Below, piece after piece: positions 1 through 11,026 of a stretch of DNA of 64,000 nucleotides. The notes beneath the pieces were generated by a model. The model worked only from the letters and a program-made list of their open reading frames with translations, had not been told where the DNA came from and made no database searches. Position 1 is the stretch's first letter. Every line of letters starts with the position of its first letter. The DNA is from Timema cristinae. Its lineage: Eukaryota > Arthropoda > Insecta > Phasmatodea > Timematidae. The position numbers and the translations under genes are program-made. The stretch covers positions 4,620,284 through 4,684,283 of the forward strand of contig JBCFYV010011135.1 in assembly GCA_039000515.1 (NCBI GenBank). Direction: 5' to 3'.

Positions 1-52
1 GCCACTTACTATTGCAAGCCTTGAGCTCCACACCCTACTCTCTAACTTCCAT

Positions 53-320
53 TGGTCTAGGGGTAAGGTGTCGGACTTCTGTGCTGGCGGCCGGGGTTCA
101 ATCCTCGGTCCCGGCATAGATTTATCTGAGTTCCAAACCCTTCCTTCACCTCTGACAAGACATCTTGTGAATGTGGGGAATGCCAGGCCTCCACCGTGGT
201 TCGGATTCCACGTTAAACTGTAGGTCCTTCATTTCATCTCACAATCACCCTACCATTACACATTAGCGTAAGTGTGTATAACCCGAACGGGTAGTAAGAC
301 GCGGTGCTAATAATAATAAT
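53..320 (+). mobile_element. tRNA-derived SINE, family A, copy 1
   Basis: A tRNA-like head carries an A-box-like stretch (TAGGGGTAAGGTG) and a B box (GGGGTTCAATCC). It is followed by a body shared with at least five other copies here, and by a tail ending in a TAAGACGCGGTGC-like motif and (TAA)n. An identical 11-bp direct repeat, CTAACTTCCAT, lies at 42-52 and 321-331, which is the expected mark of target-primed retroposition. The outermost head present in the 39-kb copy is missing, so this copy is slightly 5'-truncated. Confidence 0.9.
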
Positions 321-331
321 CTAACTTCCAT

Positions 332-1296
332 GCTGGACATTATATGGGGACACGATTTCACGAGTCTACAGGAGTGGGGATGGTTGAGCGGCCAGCTGAT
401 GCCTGCTGGGTGTTTATAAAGTGTGAATGACGTACCAGTTGCAAGTTCCGCTGCTCCTGCAAGAGTGTTGTTCTATCGTAGTTCCTGCTTTTATGAACCT
501 GATGTGTGAGTGTTTGTATACATTTATGACTACTGCTATTTCTCTTTAGTCATTACTTATTAATCACTAAATTACATACAATTTGAAGGAGAATTTTTTT
601 TGTGGCAATGCTGTATATTTTTCCTGACAATTTAACATTAATGTGAGACTTTTGTTAGAAACAATTTGAACATTGGTAATAGGGAATAAGATGATATGGA
701 ACCACAGTACCACCATGACACTGACCCCAACTATGTTAGACTTGTTGTGAACCCAATTGAATTCTTAAGATTTAAATACTTAAAAAAATTGTAATCATAT
801 CAAAGTATTCTGTTATGAGTAAAGTAATCTGTGTATTTATTAAATTATTGATCTTTACCTCTATCATGTCTCGTAGGTAGAATGTTTTTAATTTTAAAAA
901 TGACCACCACTTTTGATCAAGCACTCATTTTAAGTTCCCCATCATGTTCAGGGGTGCCAAATTAGAGTAGAATAATGTGTCACTTGATTATAAACCTACC
1001 TTAAATTTGAAATATGAAAATTGGACACTAATTTTGTGAAATAAAATAGGAACCACTTTCAATTGTGCATTTTTTAAAGGTCATCATTGATTTCAACATT
1101 AAAAATTAGTAGCAAATGACACTTTACTCAACAATGCAAGACCGTTGCCGGGGAGGGGGGGGGGAGGAGGTTCAGGTGTTAAATCCTCCCCCCCCTCCCA
1201 AAAAAAAATTTATGAACAAAATATATATGGCTTTATTTATGGTTCAAACAATATCAAAATGAAGGTACAAGTATAAATTAGGGAGCTGTGCTACCA
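332..1296. other. AT-rich non-coding stretch
   Basis: No ORF or exon with recognisable content was seen. A purine-rich G tract at 1150-1168 is followed at 1187-1208 by a C tract running into an A tract, which is simple low-complexity sequence. Confidence 0.5.
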
Positions 1297-1680
1297 TAAA
1301 AAGCACTTCAGAGAATTTCTAAATTTGTTTAATATTTATAAACTTTTCCTAGTCCTCGGTAGTTATAATGTTATGTTGCAAAAAATAAACACTTAAAATA
1401 ACTTATAAAGGTGTTTAGTATTCAGAATTTTTCCTGGCCTATGGCAGTTAAGGGGTTATTTTACCATGAAAAAACACTTCAGAGAGCTTCTAGAGGTGTT
1501 TCAAATTTGGAATTTGTCCTAGCCTCTCATAGTTAGGGGGTTATTTTGACATAAAAACACTTCAGATAGCTTCTAGAATAGTTTATCATTTAGAATTTTT
1601 TCTAGCTTCTGGCATTTGGGGGATATGCCCACCAAACCCCCCCTGAAATTAATGGCTGGCTATGGCCTTGCAACAATGTA
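1297..1680. repeat. Degenerate tandem repeats of about 80-90 bp
   Basis: Three to four imperfect units contain AARCACTTCAGAGA, a CTAGCCT-like core and GGGGTTATTTT. The block ends in ATGGCCTTGCAACAATGTAT, and a related ending (TTGGCCTTGCATACAATATA) recurs near 26532. This suggests both are remnants of one dispersed transposon family. No coding potential was seen. Confidence 0.5.
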
Positions 1681-1997
1681 TCCAATGTAGGATATTTAAA
1701 AAAATCAAATTCTATTTATTCAAAAGGGCTGCTAATTTGAATCCTAAAAGAAATTTCTTTGTGATCCTCTTTTAAAATAATTTTTGAAGTCTAATATATG
1801 CTTGAAAAGTTGTTTACTTGCATAACAAAGTGCTGTATTATATCAGCTACCAAACAGAATTTCTATTATATTATTAAACTCTCACAAATTGTAAACTTAT
1901 TCATTGTTTTTTATTGTCTAGAGAGTTATGTTAATATTATAGGAGCTTACAATTGAAATATTTGATTTTAATTTCTGACGTACATAGTAGGATCAAA

Positions 1998-2213
1998 ATG
2001 TCAGAGACATTGAAGCAGGAGTGGAAGTCCCTATACCTGTTGGCCCTGTCTCGCTCCCACTCACTGTAACATTGTTGTGTCAAGGGCCCGGAGGAGGACG
2101 AGAAGATGTCGGTGGCCCTGGAGCAGGAGTGGAAGTCCCTATACCTGTTGACCCTGTCTCGCTCCCACTCACTGTAACATTGTTGTCTCAAGGGCCCGGA
2201 GGAGGACGAGAAG
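1998..2213 (+). repeat. Two extra 108-bp copies of the dynein exon 5' boundary
   Basis: Start codons at 1998, 2106 and 2214 sit in three consecutive 108-bp units; the third is the real exon. Each extra copy contains intron end, acceptor and exon start, then runs into TAA within the duplicated intron piece. Copy 2 has a good acceptor (TGTCAAG at 2078-2084) and would read the dynein frame from 2085 up to a TAA. Inclusion of this copy would therefore truncate the protein. Copies 2 and 3 are nearly identical, so the duplication is recent; copy 1 has diverged at its start. Confidence 0.85.
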
Positions 2214-2429
2214 ATGTCGGTGGCCCTGGAGCAGGAGTGGAAGTCCCTCTACCTGTTGGCCCTGTCTCGATCTCACTCACTAGAACCAACTAAAGAGAGG
2301 TTTGCCTCTATGACTAGAGACCAGATCAGTGACTTCCTCAAGCTCATTGAAGAGTTTGTGAAGCGCTTTTACGAGGAAGGGCCGGGAGCTGTAGGCCAGG
2401 ATTTGGAGCAGGGAGCCAAGCTCATGGAG
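2193..2429 (+). CDS. Axonemal dynein heavy chain, exon a (tail/linker region)
   Basis: The exon reads 79 codons in phase 0 from acceptor CTCAAG|GGC and includes the segment SLEPTKERFASMTRDQIS. Joined to the following exons it gives a continuous match to the tail/linker region of ciliary dynein heavy chains, the motor subunits of axonemal arms. The family assignment is from recognition of conserved spacing. A DNAH10-like (inner-arm I1) class is my best guess but is not proven. The donor is GAG|GTCTGC, weak at +3 and +4. Earlier exons lie outside the window. Confidence 0.8.
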
Positions 2430-3535
2430 GTCTGCATTCTCTCCTCCCTCTAACAAAACATTATCAAGATGGGGATACTGAAATTATAGATAATTACCTT
2501 ATATCTTATGTATTAGCCCGAGACGATGATTTAGTTTATATTGTATTAATCATTAATTTTAGTGCATAGTACACAAAAAATATATAATGGCACTTTTAAC
2601 CACAAACAAATAAGATCTTCTCAAACCATTTTAGAATTAGATCAGATTAAAATAGATTAAAATAATTTGAACCTACACAATAGACAAAACTAAAAGCAAT
2701 AACAATCATTTTAGAAAGGCAGTGTGCTATGGTCTCAATGGTATTACCAAAATAAGTCTGGAGCTCTTATACAAATATAAGCATCAACATATATTAGCTA
2801 TATATTTTAAAAGTTGTATATTAAACTTAAACACATTACTTAATTAAATATTTGACTTTGTGAGGAGCATTTTCTTAATAATTCAAAATTAAAGAGGGTA
2901 AAAAAGGTTTTTGCCACAGGGATGTTTTGTCACAACTTTATTTATATTTGAAAGAATATTTCTCCGATACAGATTATATTTTGTATTAAAAGGTATTAGA
3001 TAACTTTATTATAAGCGTTGAGTATAAATACTGGCTGAAACCTTTTACTATATTTTTATTTTTATCAAAAATATAAAACAATTTTGCTTTACCACTGAAT
3101 ATTTTAGCTTATTCAAAAGCCCAGCAGGTGACTTGTTCAACAAAATAGCATGCTAGCTATCCTGTCATCCCAGCACTCGACTACTTGGAATGCTAAACCT
3201 TGTATGGTTTACCGACATATTTTCATGATTCTACCAGCAGTAATTAATGGACAACAATTCCTAATTCCCTGTCTTGCCAGCTGACTTCAATAATGAATGA
3301 ATTTATCCTCTACATTATTTATATTCATGCTCTTGGTATCGATCCTGTCCATTCCAATGATAGCCGGGCAAGCTAAATTTTTAATCACTAAAATATAATT
3401 TCTACCTATACTCCATCAAAACTTACTGTCGGGAGAATTGGTTGTTTATGTTAGTAGTTTACTCTGTTACATTTATCAGAGTGACATTTTGTATGGGTGA
3501 TGGTGGCAACCTGTGGTCCTGGTTTGTCTCGTAAA

Positions 3536-4685
3536 TTAACCCTCGAGAGGGTGTGCAGGTATACTTAACACAAGCGCGTGGGGTACTTTATACCCCAGTC
3601 AGTTTTCACTTAACTATCAATACTTGAATTAAGAATTATTTTATGTTTTCTTTTAATTAGAGTTAATTTAGACACATCTAACCAAACAAACAAAAATTGA
3701 GAAATAATTTGTATTGTGTTAGTAAATAGGAAAAGCTATAATATATAACATGGAACTTTTTATAAAAGGGATATAGGCTTACTTCCTATTATTACAAACA
3801 AATTAGTGTTTAGGTCATGTGATTACACATGTAATACAAACGTTTATAGAGAAAAAAGAAAAAATAATTTTTTAATGAGGAACACAATTATTGCCTGAAA
3901 ATTTCTACAAAACATGCTAACTTCTGCAGGAGCCATAATCTAATATATATTAATATGAGCATTTTCTAATACCAATTTGTTTCATCAACACACTACTTAC
4001 GAACTAACTTCTTTCTACTATAATCAGGTGTTCTGTCTGGTGACAGGTTTATTCCTTTTGTCACCACTTCCTCCTTCAGCTTCCAGAAGTTTCTTCGATC
4101 CTTCAAGTCCTCTAATATTGACTCTTATGACGTCATGCAGAAGACAGTTCCTCCTAAAGATGTGTCCCCTCCAGTTAGCTTTATTTTGAAAATTCATATC
4201 CAAAATTATTATCTTATCTTCTTAGGACCTCTGCATTTTTTTCAATTCTTCTCAAGTTCTACATTTTAAAGCCTTTGAAATAATTACTTTCCATATTCTT
4301 GAAAGTCTAAATTGCGTCTACATACAACACAATGATACAACTGTAGGTGTACAAAACCCTCAGGACTCAGATAACTTTATAGCCCCACAGGTAATCAAAC
4401 CAAAGACTTTTTCTTCAATAGGTGAACAACAAACCTAATATTTAACTATTAGTTAGACTGTGATTGACTAAACACTGTGTTAAATGAGAGGGTGCATGGG
4501 GTATTTTATACCCCAATAATGAGTTTGCTTCAAATAGATTAATTAATGTAATTCCAAATATACCAAAAGTAAGTCAAGATCCTACTGAAGGAATAGAAAA
4601 ATTAACAGGTTCTTGGGGGCTTGAGAGTGCTATAACACCAATAAATATAAAATTGGGGTACTATATACACCTACTCGAGGGTTAA
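3536..4685. mobile_element. piggyBac-type non-autonomous element (MITE)
   Basis: The element is bounded by TTAA at 3536-3539 and 4682-4685, with inverted ends CCCTCGAGAGGGTGTGC at the left and, on the other strand at the right, CCCTCGAGTAGGTGTAT. TTAA target duplication with CCC-starting ends is the hallmark of the piggyBac superfamily. Subterminal motifs of the type GGGGTA(C/T)TTTATACCCC occur near 3579 and 4499. No transposase ORF is present, so it would have to be moved in trans. Confidence 0.8.
4025..4140. repeat. Short dispersed repeat shared with 7188-7320
   Basis: Both places share GTGTTCTGTCT-like, ACTTCCTCCT and CCTTCAAGTC.TCTAATATT segments in the same order. This copy lies inside the piggyBac-type MITE. 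The element type is unknown. Confidence 0.5.
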
Positions 4686-4804
4686 TTGGTATAACCCACT
4701 AATTTGAAAAACGGTGTCTACCAGGACATTAAATTTGTTCTTTCCTGCATAAGCCTGTATTTTCGGTGATAACTGTAGTTAAATTGGTGAGAGGATTTTT
4801 ATTT

Positions 4805-4845
4805 TTTAGCGCAGCATCTTACTACCATTCAGGCTGTACGCAAGG
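4805..4845 (-). repeat. SINE 3' tail fragment
   Basis: GCGCAGCATCTTACTACC and the following bases match, on the minus strand, the conserved 3' tail shared by the SINE families in this window. No head is present. Confidence 0.5.
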
Positions 4846-7187
4846 GGGGTCTTCTTCATTTAGTAAGTCCACCTTGGGATAATGTGTTGAATCAGTGTGT
4901 AAAACTATCTTTGCTATTTGTTTCAATAAAATATTGTTTATGATTCTCTATTGTTTCCTTACTTGACCACATGGGTCAGAATGATCAAGATTTACAAGTT
5001 TTTTGATGACTCAGTTTAATATCTTCTCCTAACTGCCCTCAATTCATCCAGTTGTTCCAGAATTTTGTCGAATTGATCTTGATCCGTGTTCACTTCTGCT
5101 CTAACCATGTCCGGCCTCCTGGGTGCCATCTTGTTTCTTGTGATTTCTTTCAAAATTTGATACTTTGGTCTCATATGGTGGTGACCTCGGTGATGGTCTG
5201 GATTGTTAGTCACTGTTCCTAAGTTAGTTTCATTGATTTTCATTATTAGGGGTTTTGTAGGTATTCTGGCTATTTTCATTTTCGGTGGATTCTTCCAACG
5301 ATGAGATATATGGTGACACTTGCTGTCGTACAACTCCTGTTGGTTGACTTGGCTTCTCTTGTCACAAGTTTACTACCTGACGTGAGCATCTTGTCTTCCT
5401 TGTGGATATTCTGGGTTGTGAGAGGAAAAATTGTAATACTGACCTTACCTGCTATTTCTCATATTTGTGACCCGTTGTTCTTTATTTCATGAATTGTTGG
5501 TCTTGATTTCGCTCAACTCTGTTTCTACCATCTCCACCATGTTGTTGAGACCTTCTACTGTTATAAGCTGTGCTGTACAAAGTATGTCCTATATTTGCCT
5601 AATGGAATGTCACTTTAAATAGAACACAAGTATTTCCTCAATCATTAGTGGGTCTTAAAACAATACCTGCAAGTAGAATCTATATACATATTCAGAAAGA
5701 ATTTCTTCTTGTGAACTGTATTTGCCATTGAAAAATTTGTTCAAAAAAAAATCTTGTTTCTGTATGAGCATTGATTATAACGATGTTATAGCCGTTGTGT
5801 GTGTGTCCCATGTAATACATGTTGCGTGATTTTATATAATTTACACAGATATATTGTGTGATCGATTCTTATGAATTTTGGCCCATCAACTTGTGTATTC
5901 TTGCTTTGATACCTTCAAATTTTGGGTTCTATCGTGTAATATTTAAAGTGTGTTCCTTTCTTTGTGTTGGTGTGCATTGAGTAGTTATCATTGATTGATT
6001 AGTTGTTATTGGTACACAGGGGTGGGCCGGATATAATCTTGTGGTGGTCAGGGATGTGGCCCACGATCCATAGTTTGGAGACCTCTGTAATATAGAAAGA
6101 GGATCTTTAGAATTTTTTGAAATTTAACCTCTAAGGAGGGTTTTTTCCATATCTTCCAAACAGATTGATATAGAAAGCTAACAAATTGCTTGGAGGTTTA
6201 TTTTAGGTAAGGGTGACAATTTATTTTTGGAATCCTCAAATTTATAATCCTAAGGGGATGATACAGGAATTCTCATTTTTCGTTAAGAAAAGTCAAAATT
6301 GTCATTCACATATAAAAACTGTAAACAAAAATGTTGAGTTGGGAATTGTTTCTAATGTTGCCTGCAAAACCGGGAAAAGCCATGGAATTTTATAATACAA
6401 TTTCTATATCGACCACAGAGTTGTAATGTAATGTAATGTAATGAGTAAAATATTGTTTTATTCAGCCCAGAAAGAAGTGAAAGAGGAGTGGGTGATTATT
6501 ACATATTTTCAAACCACCTAAGCTGGAAATATGAAACATAGCAGGAAGGTAACACTTCAGAAATTGTATTGTGATTTTCGAGTTTAAATCTCCAAAAGGT
6601 TGAAACAGGATGGTCGTAATTTTTTAATAACACATAAATCTCAAAATATATGAAGCCCAAACGAAACACGATCTTATAGCTAGTACTATATTAAAATGTT
6701 ATATATGTTTAACTAAAAAGGTTTGATTTTTTTCTTAATTTTTCTTAACTGGAGCCCATCAGTAGAAACATAATACCTTGGGAACTTAAGTTTAACTATA
6801 TAAGAGATAAAGTTTACATCATATACATTATACACATTATAAGTCTAAAAGGAGTGTAACTTTTTTTTATCATTTCAATATATTAAAAGAAAATCTTAAC
6901 TACGTAGTTAACATATGGGGGGGGGGGATGAAAAGACCAGACATGTCCTTAACTGAATTCGCAGACACAAGTTAAACAATTAACAAATTTAAGAATGAAA
7001 AGTAATTAATTATGTGTTATTGAAGAAAGTTATATATAGCCTAGTTCCTGAACCAGAAATATATTTTTTATCTTTTGTATTGAAGACACAAACTTAATAA
7101 AAAAGGGTATTCCCAGAGTAAATTTTAAGATGATAGTTGTAATAAAATATAATTTTGATTAGCTTAATTGTTTATTATTATTGTTAT

Positions 7188-7320
7188 GTGTTCTGTCTTA
7201 CAACAGGTCCATTCCTCTTGCCAGTAAACTTAGACCCCCAATGTTTCCTGTCCTCTACTTCCTCCTGTCAGAATGTTCTCCTTTCCTTCAAGTCATCTAA
7301 TATTTGAATCCTTCTTCCTC
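7188..7320. repeat. Short dispersed repeat, second copy
   Basis: It aligns in order with 4025-4140 (TGTTCTGTCT, then ACTTCCTCCT, then CCTTCAAGTCATCTAATATT). It lies in dynein intron 1 with no coding content. Confidence 0.5.
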
Positions 7321-8292
7321 AGCATTTTATCGCTTTAAAAGTGGATTTTAAACTTACAATAACATAGTATAGACTTTTTAATTTATTTATTGAATATCCA
7401 GTGGATGGTTTGGGGAGACTTTGGTCTGCCCTCACAAAGCTCAATAATTATCTTTAATAAAGTAAGGTTGGTAAGTTGAATTTATAGTTCTTGTTAACAA
7501 ATACCGTACTGTAAATTTAAATTATATTTTCCAGTTTTTGATCGTTGTACTTGCTTATTTATTCCAGATTATTTATCAATACAAATTTATTAGTTTTAGA
7601 ATTAGCAACAGATCAAAGCTTTCACTCACAACAACAATAAATTAAAAGCTTACATCTACTCTTCGTTACACTCGGCTTGAAATTGTTAATTTACATGAAC
7701 AGCATTGGCCTGGATCATTTCTGATTAAACCTTAATGTAGATAAAGAAATAATAGAGGTTCCTAATACTGAAGATTGTTGAAATATTGAATGATATTTGG
7801 ATAAAAACTGCATTGAGAAGGCTGTTTTTGGCTATTTTAGATTGTCTTCACAGATAAGCACTGTGCAGAAATATTTAGTCTGTCTTAATAGGGACATACT
7901 GTAGTTATTAACAAGAAATTTTGTCGCTTTGTCCCCCATTTCACTGCGGAATCATTCAAATACGAATGCACTGTATACATGTCCGACACATCATAGGTGT
8001 TTTCTTTTCTCTTTCACTCCCATACCTGACGCGAGCCGGGACATGAGCTGTGCACTCTCTTAATCTTTTCTTCTGATAGTGGCAGTTTGACCACGACCTG
8101 AAAAACCGTAGTTTTCACAAATTAAATAATGTAATGTTACATTTATATTTTATAGCAATGACAATTTCTCTCTCAATATATATATATATCATGCCGAGCT
8201 GTAAAGAAAGTGGTGGACAAAAAAACTATTCTTGAGGAAAGATTTAAAACATGTTGAGGAAACTAGGAAAAAAGAATATCCCCTTGTTTCAG

Positions 8293-8454
8293 GACTATAC
8301 GGTGTTTTTTAAGGACATGGAGGAAAAGAGGTCAGACCTTGTGAATGCTGAGATGCTATTTGACATCCCTTTGGCCGACTATTCACCATTTCTCAAGGCT
8401 GCAGCTGATATGAGTCACTTGGAGGCTATATACACCATTTATAGGGCACAGAAA
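8293..8454 (+). CDS. Axonemal dynein heavy chain, exon b
   Basis: The exon has 54 codons, phase 0 in and out, with acceptor TTGTTTCAG|GAC and donor AAA|GTAGGA. It contains DLVNAEMLFDIPLADYSPF, matching the LVNAEKLFDLP-type motif conserved in dynein heavy chain linkers, and ends in IYTIYRAQK. It continues the sequence of exon a without gap or overlap, which supports the donor chosen there. Confidence 0.88.
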
Positions 8455-9115
8455 GTAGGAGCATTATTTACTATTATTGTTTACAATACAATTGGTTCAG
8501 TTATAAAACACAGACCATATAACTAATACATATAGAATTAACGATTTGCTCACTTGTATGAAAGTATGTAATAGATAATATAATAATTAAAGTCCAAAAC
8601 CATTTTGATGACACAAAATCAACAATTAAACCCAAACAGAAAGCTTTATCATGTTTGAAAGCTCTTTATTATTGTAAGCCTTATTGTTAATAGAATATAT
8701 TATGTGAATTATCTTTGATTAATAAGGAAAAATTAATGACCCAATTGATGAAAATAGAAATAATTATGATGGAGTTAATTTTGATTAAAATAAGGTTTAA
8801 TGTGATTTGAGTAGGATATTTACAAAAAAAAGGACTTTATTTTATTTATAAATAATCAACTAATAAAGAAATTTCAAATTTATGAATTAATACACTTTTA
8901 TTTCAATAAGAAAGTCCATTGTAAAAAATAAATATTATTTAAATTTTAGTAAAAGTATTAAGAGCATTAATATGCATTTTCTAACCAAATCATAGCAATT
9001 GTCTTCATTAAATCTGACTTAAGTAAGTACATTCAAGAAACAACATTGAAAAAATATGATTGTTGTTGAAGTAGGACTCTAGATGCTGTATTCACTGTAA
9101 GTGTGTGTTGACCAG
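8455..9115 (+). other. Dynein intron 2
   Basis: This is a 661-bp AT-rich intron. Nothing else is recognisable in it. Confidence 0.7.
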
Positions 9116-9321
9116 GTGTCCAGGGAGCTGTGGGCTAAGACACTCTGGGTGAACCTCAACCCTCAGACCCTGCTGGATGGAATGGAAAACTTCCAGAAAG
9201 AGTTTAGACGCTTGCCAAGGGATGCCAGACAGATGCCTGTAGGACAGGTCTTAGAGCTCTTCATGAAACAGTTCCGGAACTCCGTGCCGTTGTTCGTTGC
9301 CCTCAAGAACGAGGCACTAAG
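9116..9321 (+). CDS. Axonemal dynein heavy chain, exon c
   Basis: The 206-bp exon enters in phase 0 and leaves two bases (AG) that are completed by the next exon. The acceptor is TTGACCAG|GTG and the donor AAG|GTGAAA. It contains LWAKTLWVNLNPQTLLDGME, the LW.NLN segment of dynein linkers, then EFRRLPRD and FRNSVPLFVALKNEALR, which precedes the RHW motif in the next exon. Confidence 0.9.
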
Positions 9322-10702
9322 GTGAAAAAATAATTACAATAACCAAGATATTAAGCAAATATTCTTAATAACATGGTAGACAAATAGTTTAATTTGGAAC
9401 TTATTAAACTTTAATTCTTTTATTTATATAACTTATTAGTCCACAGCGTTGTAAGACAATAATTCACCATTTTAAATAGCCAAACATTCGTGCTTCTCTT
9501 CCTAGATGTCAGTGGTCAGGTTTATGCATGTAAAGTGAATTTGTTAGAACGTTATCTGACATTTCAAAATATAATTACTGTTTACATTTGTTTATTTTTT
9601 GGATATGTCCTCTTTGGCATCTTTTAAATAAATCAAATATTGTTTTGTCAATGTTGGCTTCTTTGTAGCTATTCATCATGTGTTATTTATATGAGCATTC
9701 AAACACATTCAATTAATTTTCTTAATATGTAGACCATCGTTAAGCTGAGTTTGTGAATGTGTAATTAATGGCTCGTCTAACAAGTGTATTATTTAATTTC
9801 CTAATATTTCTGAACTTAGAAAAACAAAAGCAAAATTTTAATGTTCTAATTTTATATAATAAGCAGGGAGATCAGATAATAAAGCCACTACTACATAAAC
9901 TCAGCAGAAAGTAAGCATATTAATATCTTTAATTAATTTGAAAAGTTTCTTACTAAAGATAAAACCTTCTAAATTATTTTGTTTAATGATATGTTTTATG
10001 AATTCTGTTGAAAGGTATATTAGCGATATAAATGAAATGGCTAGTGCCTAGCTACATGCAAGGAATGCTTAATTTATTTCCTACCTGATTAACCAGCATT
10101 GGTATCGTTACACGTTGACTTTGCTGATATACTTTGAGACAGATTGGTGCAGTACCTCCTGTTAGATTAAAACATTAATACAGTTTTGTGAAAAGGTGTC
10201 AGAAGACAAGCAAAATTAATTGTAGTCTATTGAAGGACCTGCAGAAATAAAGAATTATATAATGTTGGGATCCTATGTCTTAGCTATGGTGAGTGAATAG
10301 AATGTCTTTTGAAATTAAATTGGCTCAAACTTCACTGGTCGGGTATCATAACACTTATTTACAATAAGTCTAACTGAACAAACCGCTGATAGGTGCAAGG
10401 TTATAACTACTTGCTCAGACAAGGAAGGGTGGGTGAGACTTAATCTTGATCATATGCACATGGATTTGTTTCCATTTCTCTCTACCTGTGTGAATGTGGT
10501 GAGGTCTTCAATTATATGAGATTTTTGTATGTTTGCAACAAATTTCAACTCTATGGCAAACAGCTCTCTTAATATGCTACTCGTGAAGGTAGACTTGGCA
10601 CAAGTACATAAACAAATATGTAGTTCCCAATTTACTTTTATTGTATACTTCCTTTGTTTAAATGGTTTGAATTACATAATTGAGTGTGACAAACCGTTTC
10701 AG
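9322..10702 (+). other. Dynein intron 3
   Basis: This is a 1.38-kb AT-rich intron without recognisable repeats or ORFs. Confidence 0.7.
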
Positions 10703-11026
10703 GCCTCGTCACTGGCAGGAGCTGATGGACAAGACAGGACAGGAGTTTGACATGTCAGCCGAGGTGTTTACACTGGAGAACATGTTTGCCATGGAGCTCC
10801 ATCGCTACCAGGAAATCGCTGAGCAGATCATCAATAACGCCATCAAGGAGCTCAGTATAGAAAAGGGAGTGAAGGAAATCGCTGACACGTGGACCTCGAT
10901 GCTATTTTCCATCCACAAGCACATTAAGGGCACAGATGACCGTGGATACATCCTGGGAGCAGTGGATGAGATAATGCAGGCTCTCGAGGATAACTCCATG
11001 AACCTCCAAAGCATGGCGGGCTCCCA
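10703..11026 (+). CDS. Axonemal dynein heavy chain, exon d (linker)
   Basis: Acceptor CCGTTTCAG|GCC joins in phase to the AG left by exon c. The exon encodes PRHWQELMDKTGQEF, FTLENMFAMELHRYQEIAEQ and ALEDNSMNLQSMAGSQ. These are the RHW, meL..y and LeDN...L..M signatures of the dynein linker (DHC_N2). A good donor, GTATGT, starts at 11027. Later exons (rest of linker, AAA1-6, stalk) were not found, so the gene either continues beyond very long repeat-filled introns or is interrupted. Confidence 0.9.

Larger units (their letters stand above)
2430..8292 (+). other. Dynein intron 1 (long, transposon-bearing)
   Basis: This 5.9-kb AT-rich intron holds the piggyBac-type MITE (3536-4685), a SINE tail fragment (about 4805-4845), a short dispersed repeat, a (TGTAA)n run near 6421-6443 and a G10 run near 6919. 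No other exon with dynein similarity was seen. Confidence 0.7.

Noticed and set aside
5016..5333. A 105-codon minus-strand frame (ends FDKILEQLDELRAVRRRY)
   Set aside because: The end looks protein-like, but there is no recognised family and no splice context, and it lies in a dynein intron. It is possibly an old transposon piece, too weak to call.
6018..6090. Mini-hAT with ends CAGGGGTGGGC and inverted CAGAGGTCTCC
   Set aside because: The ends are imperfect and the 8-bp flanks TTGGTACA and TAATATAG do not match.
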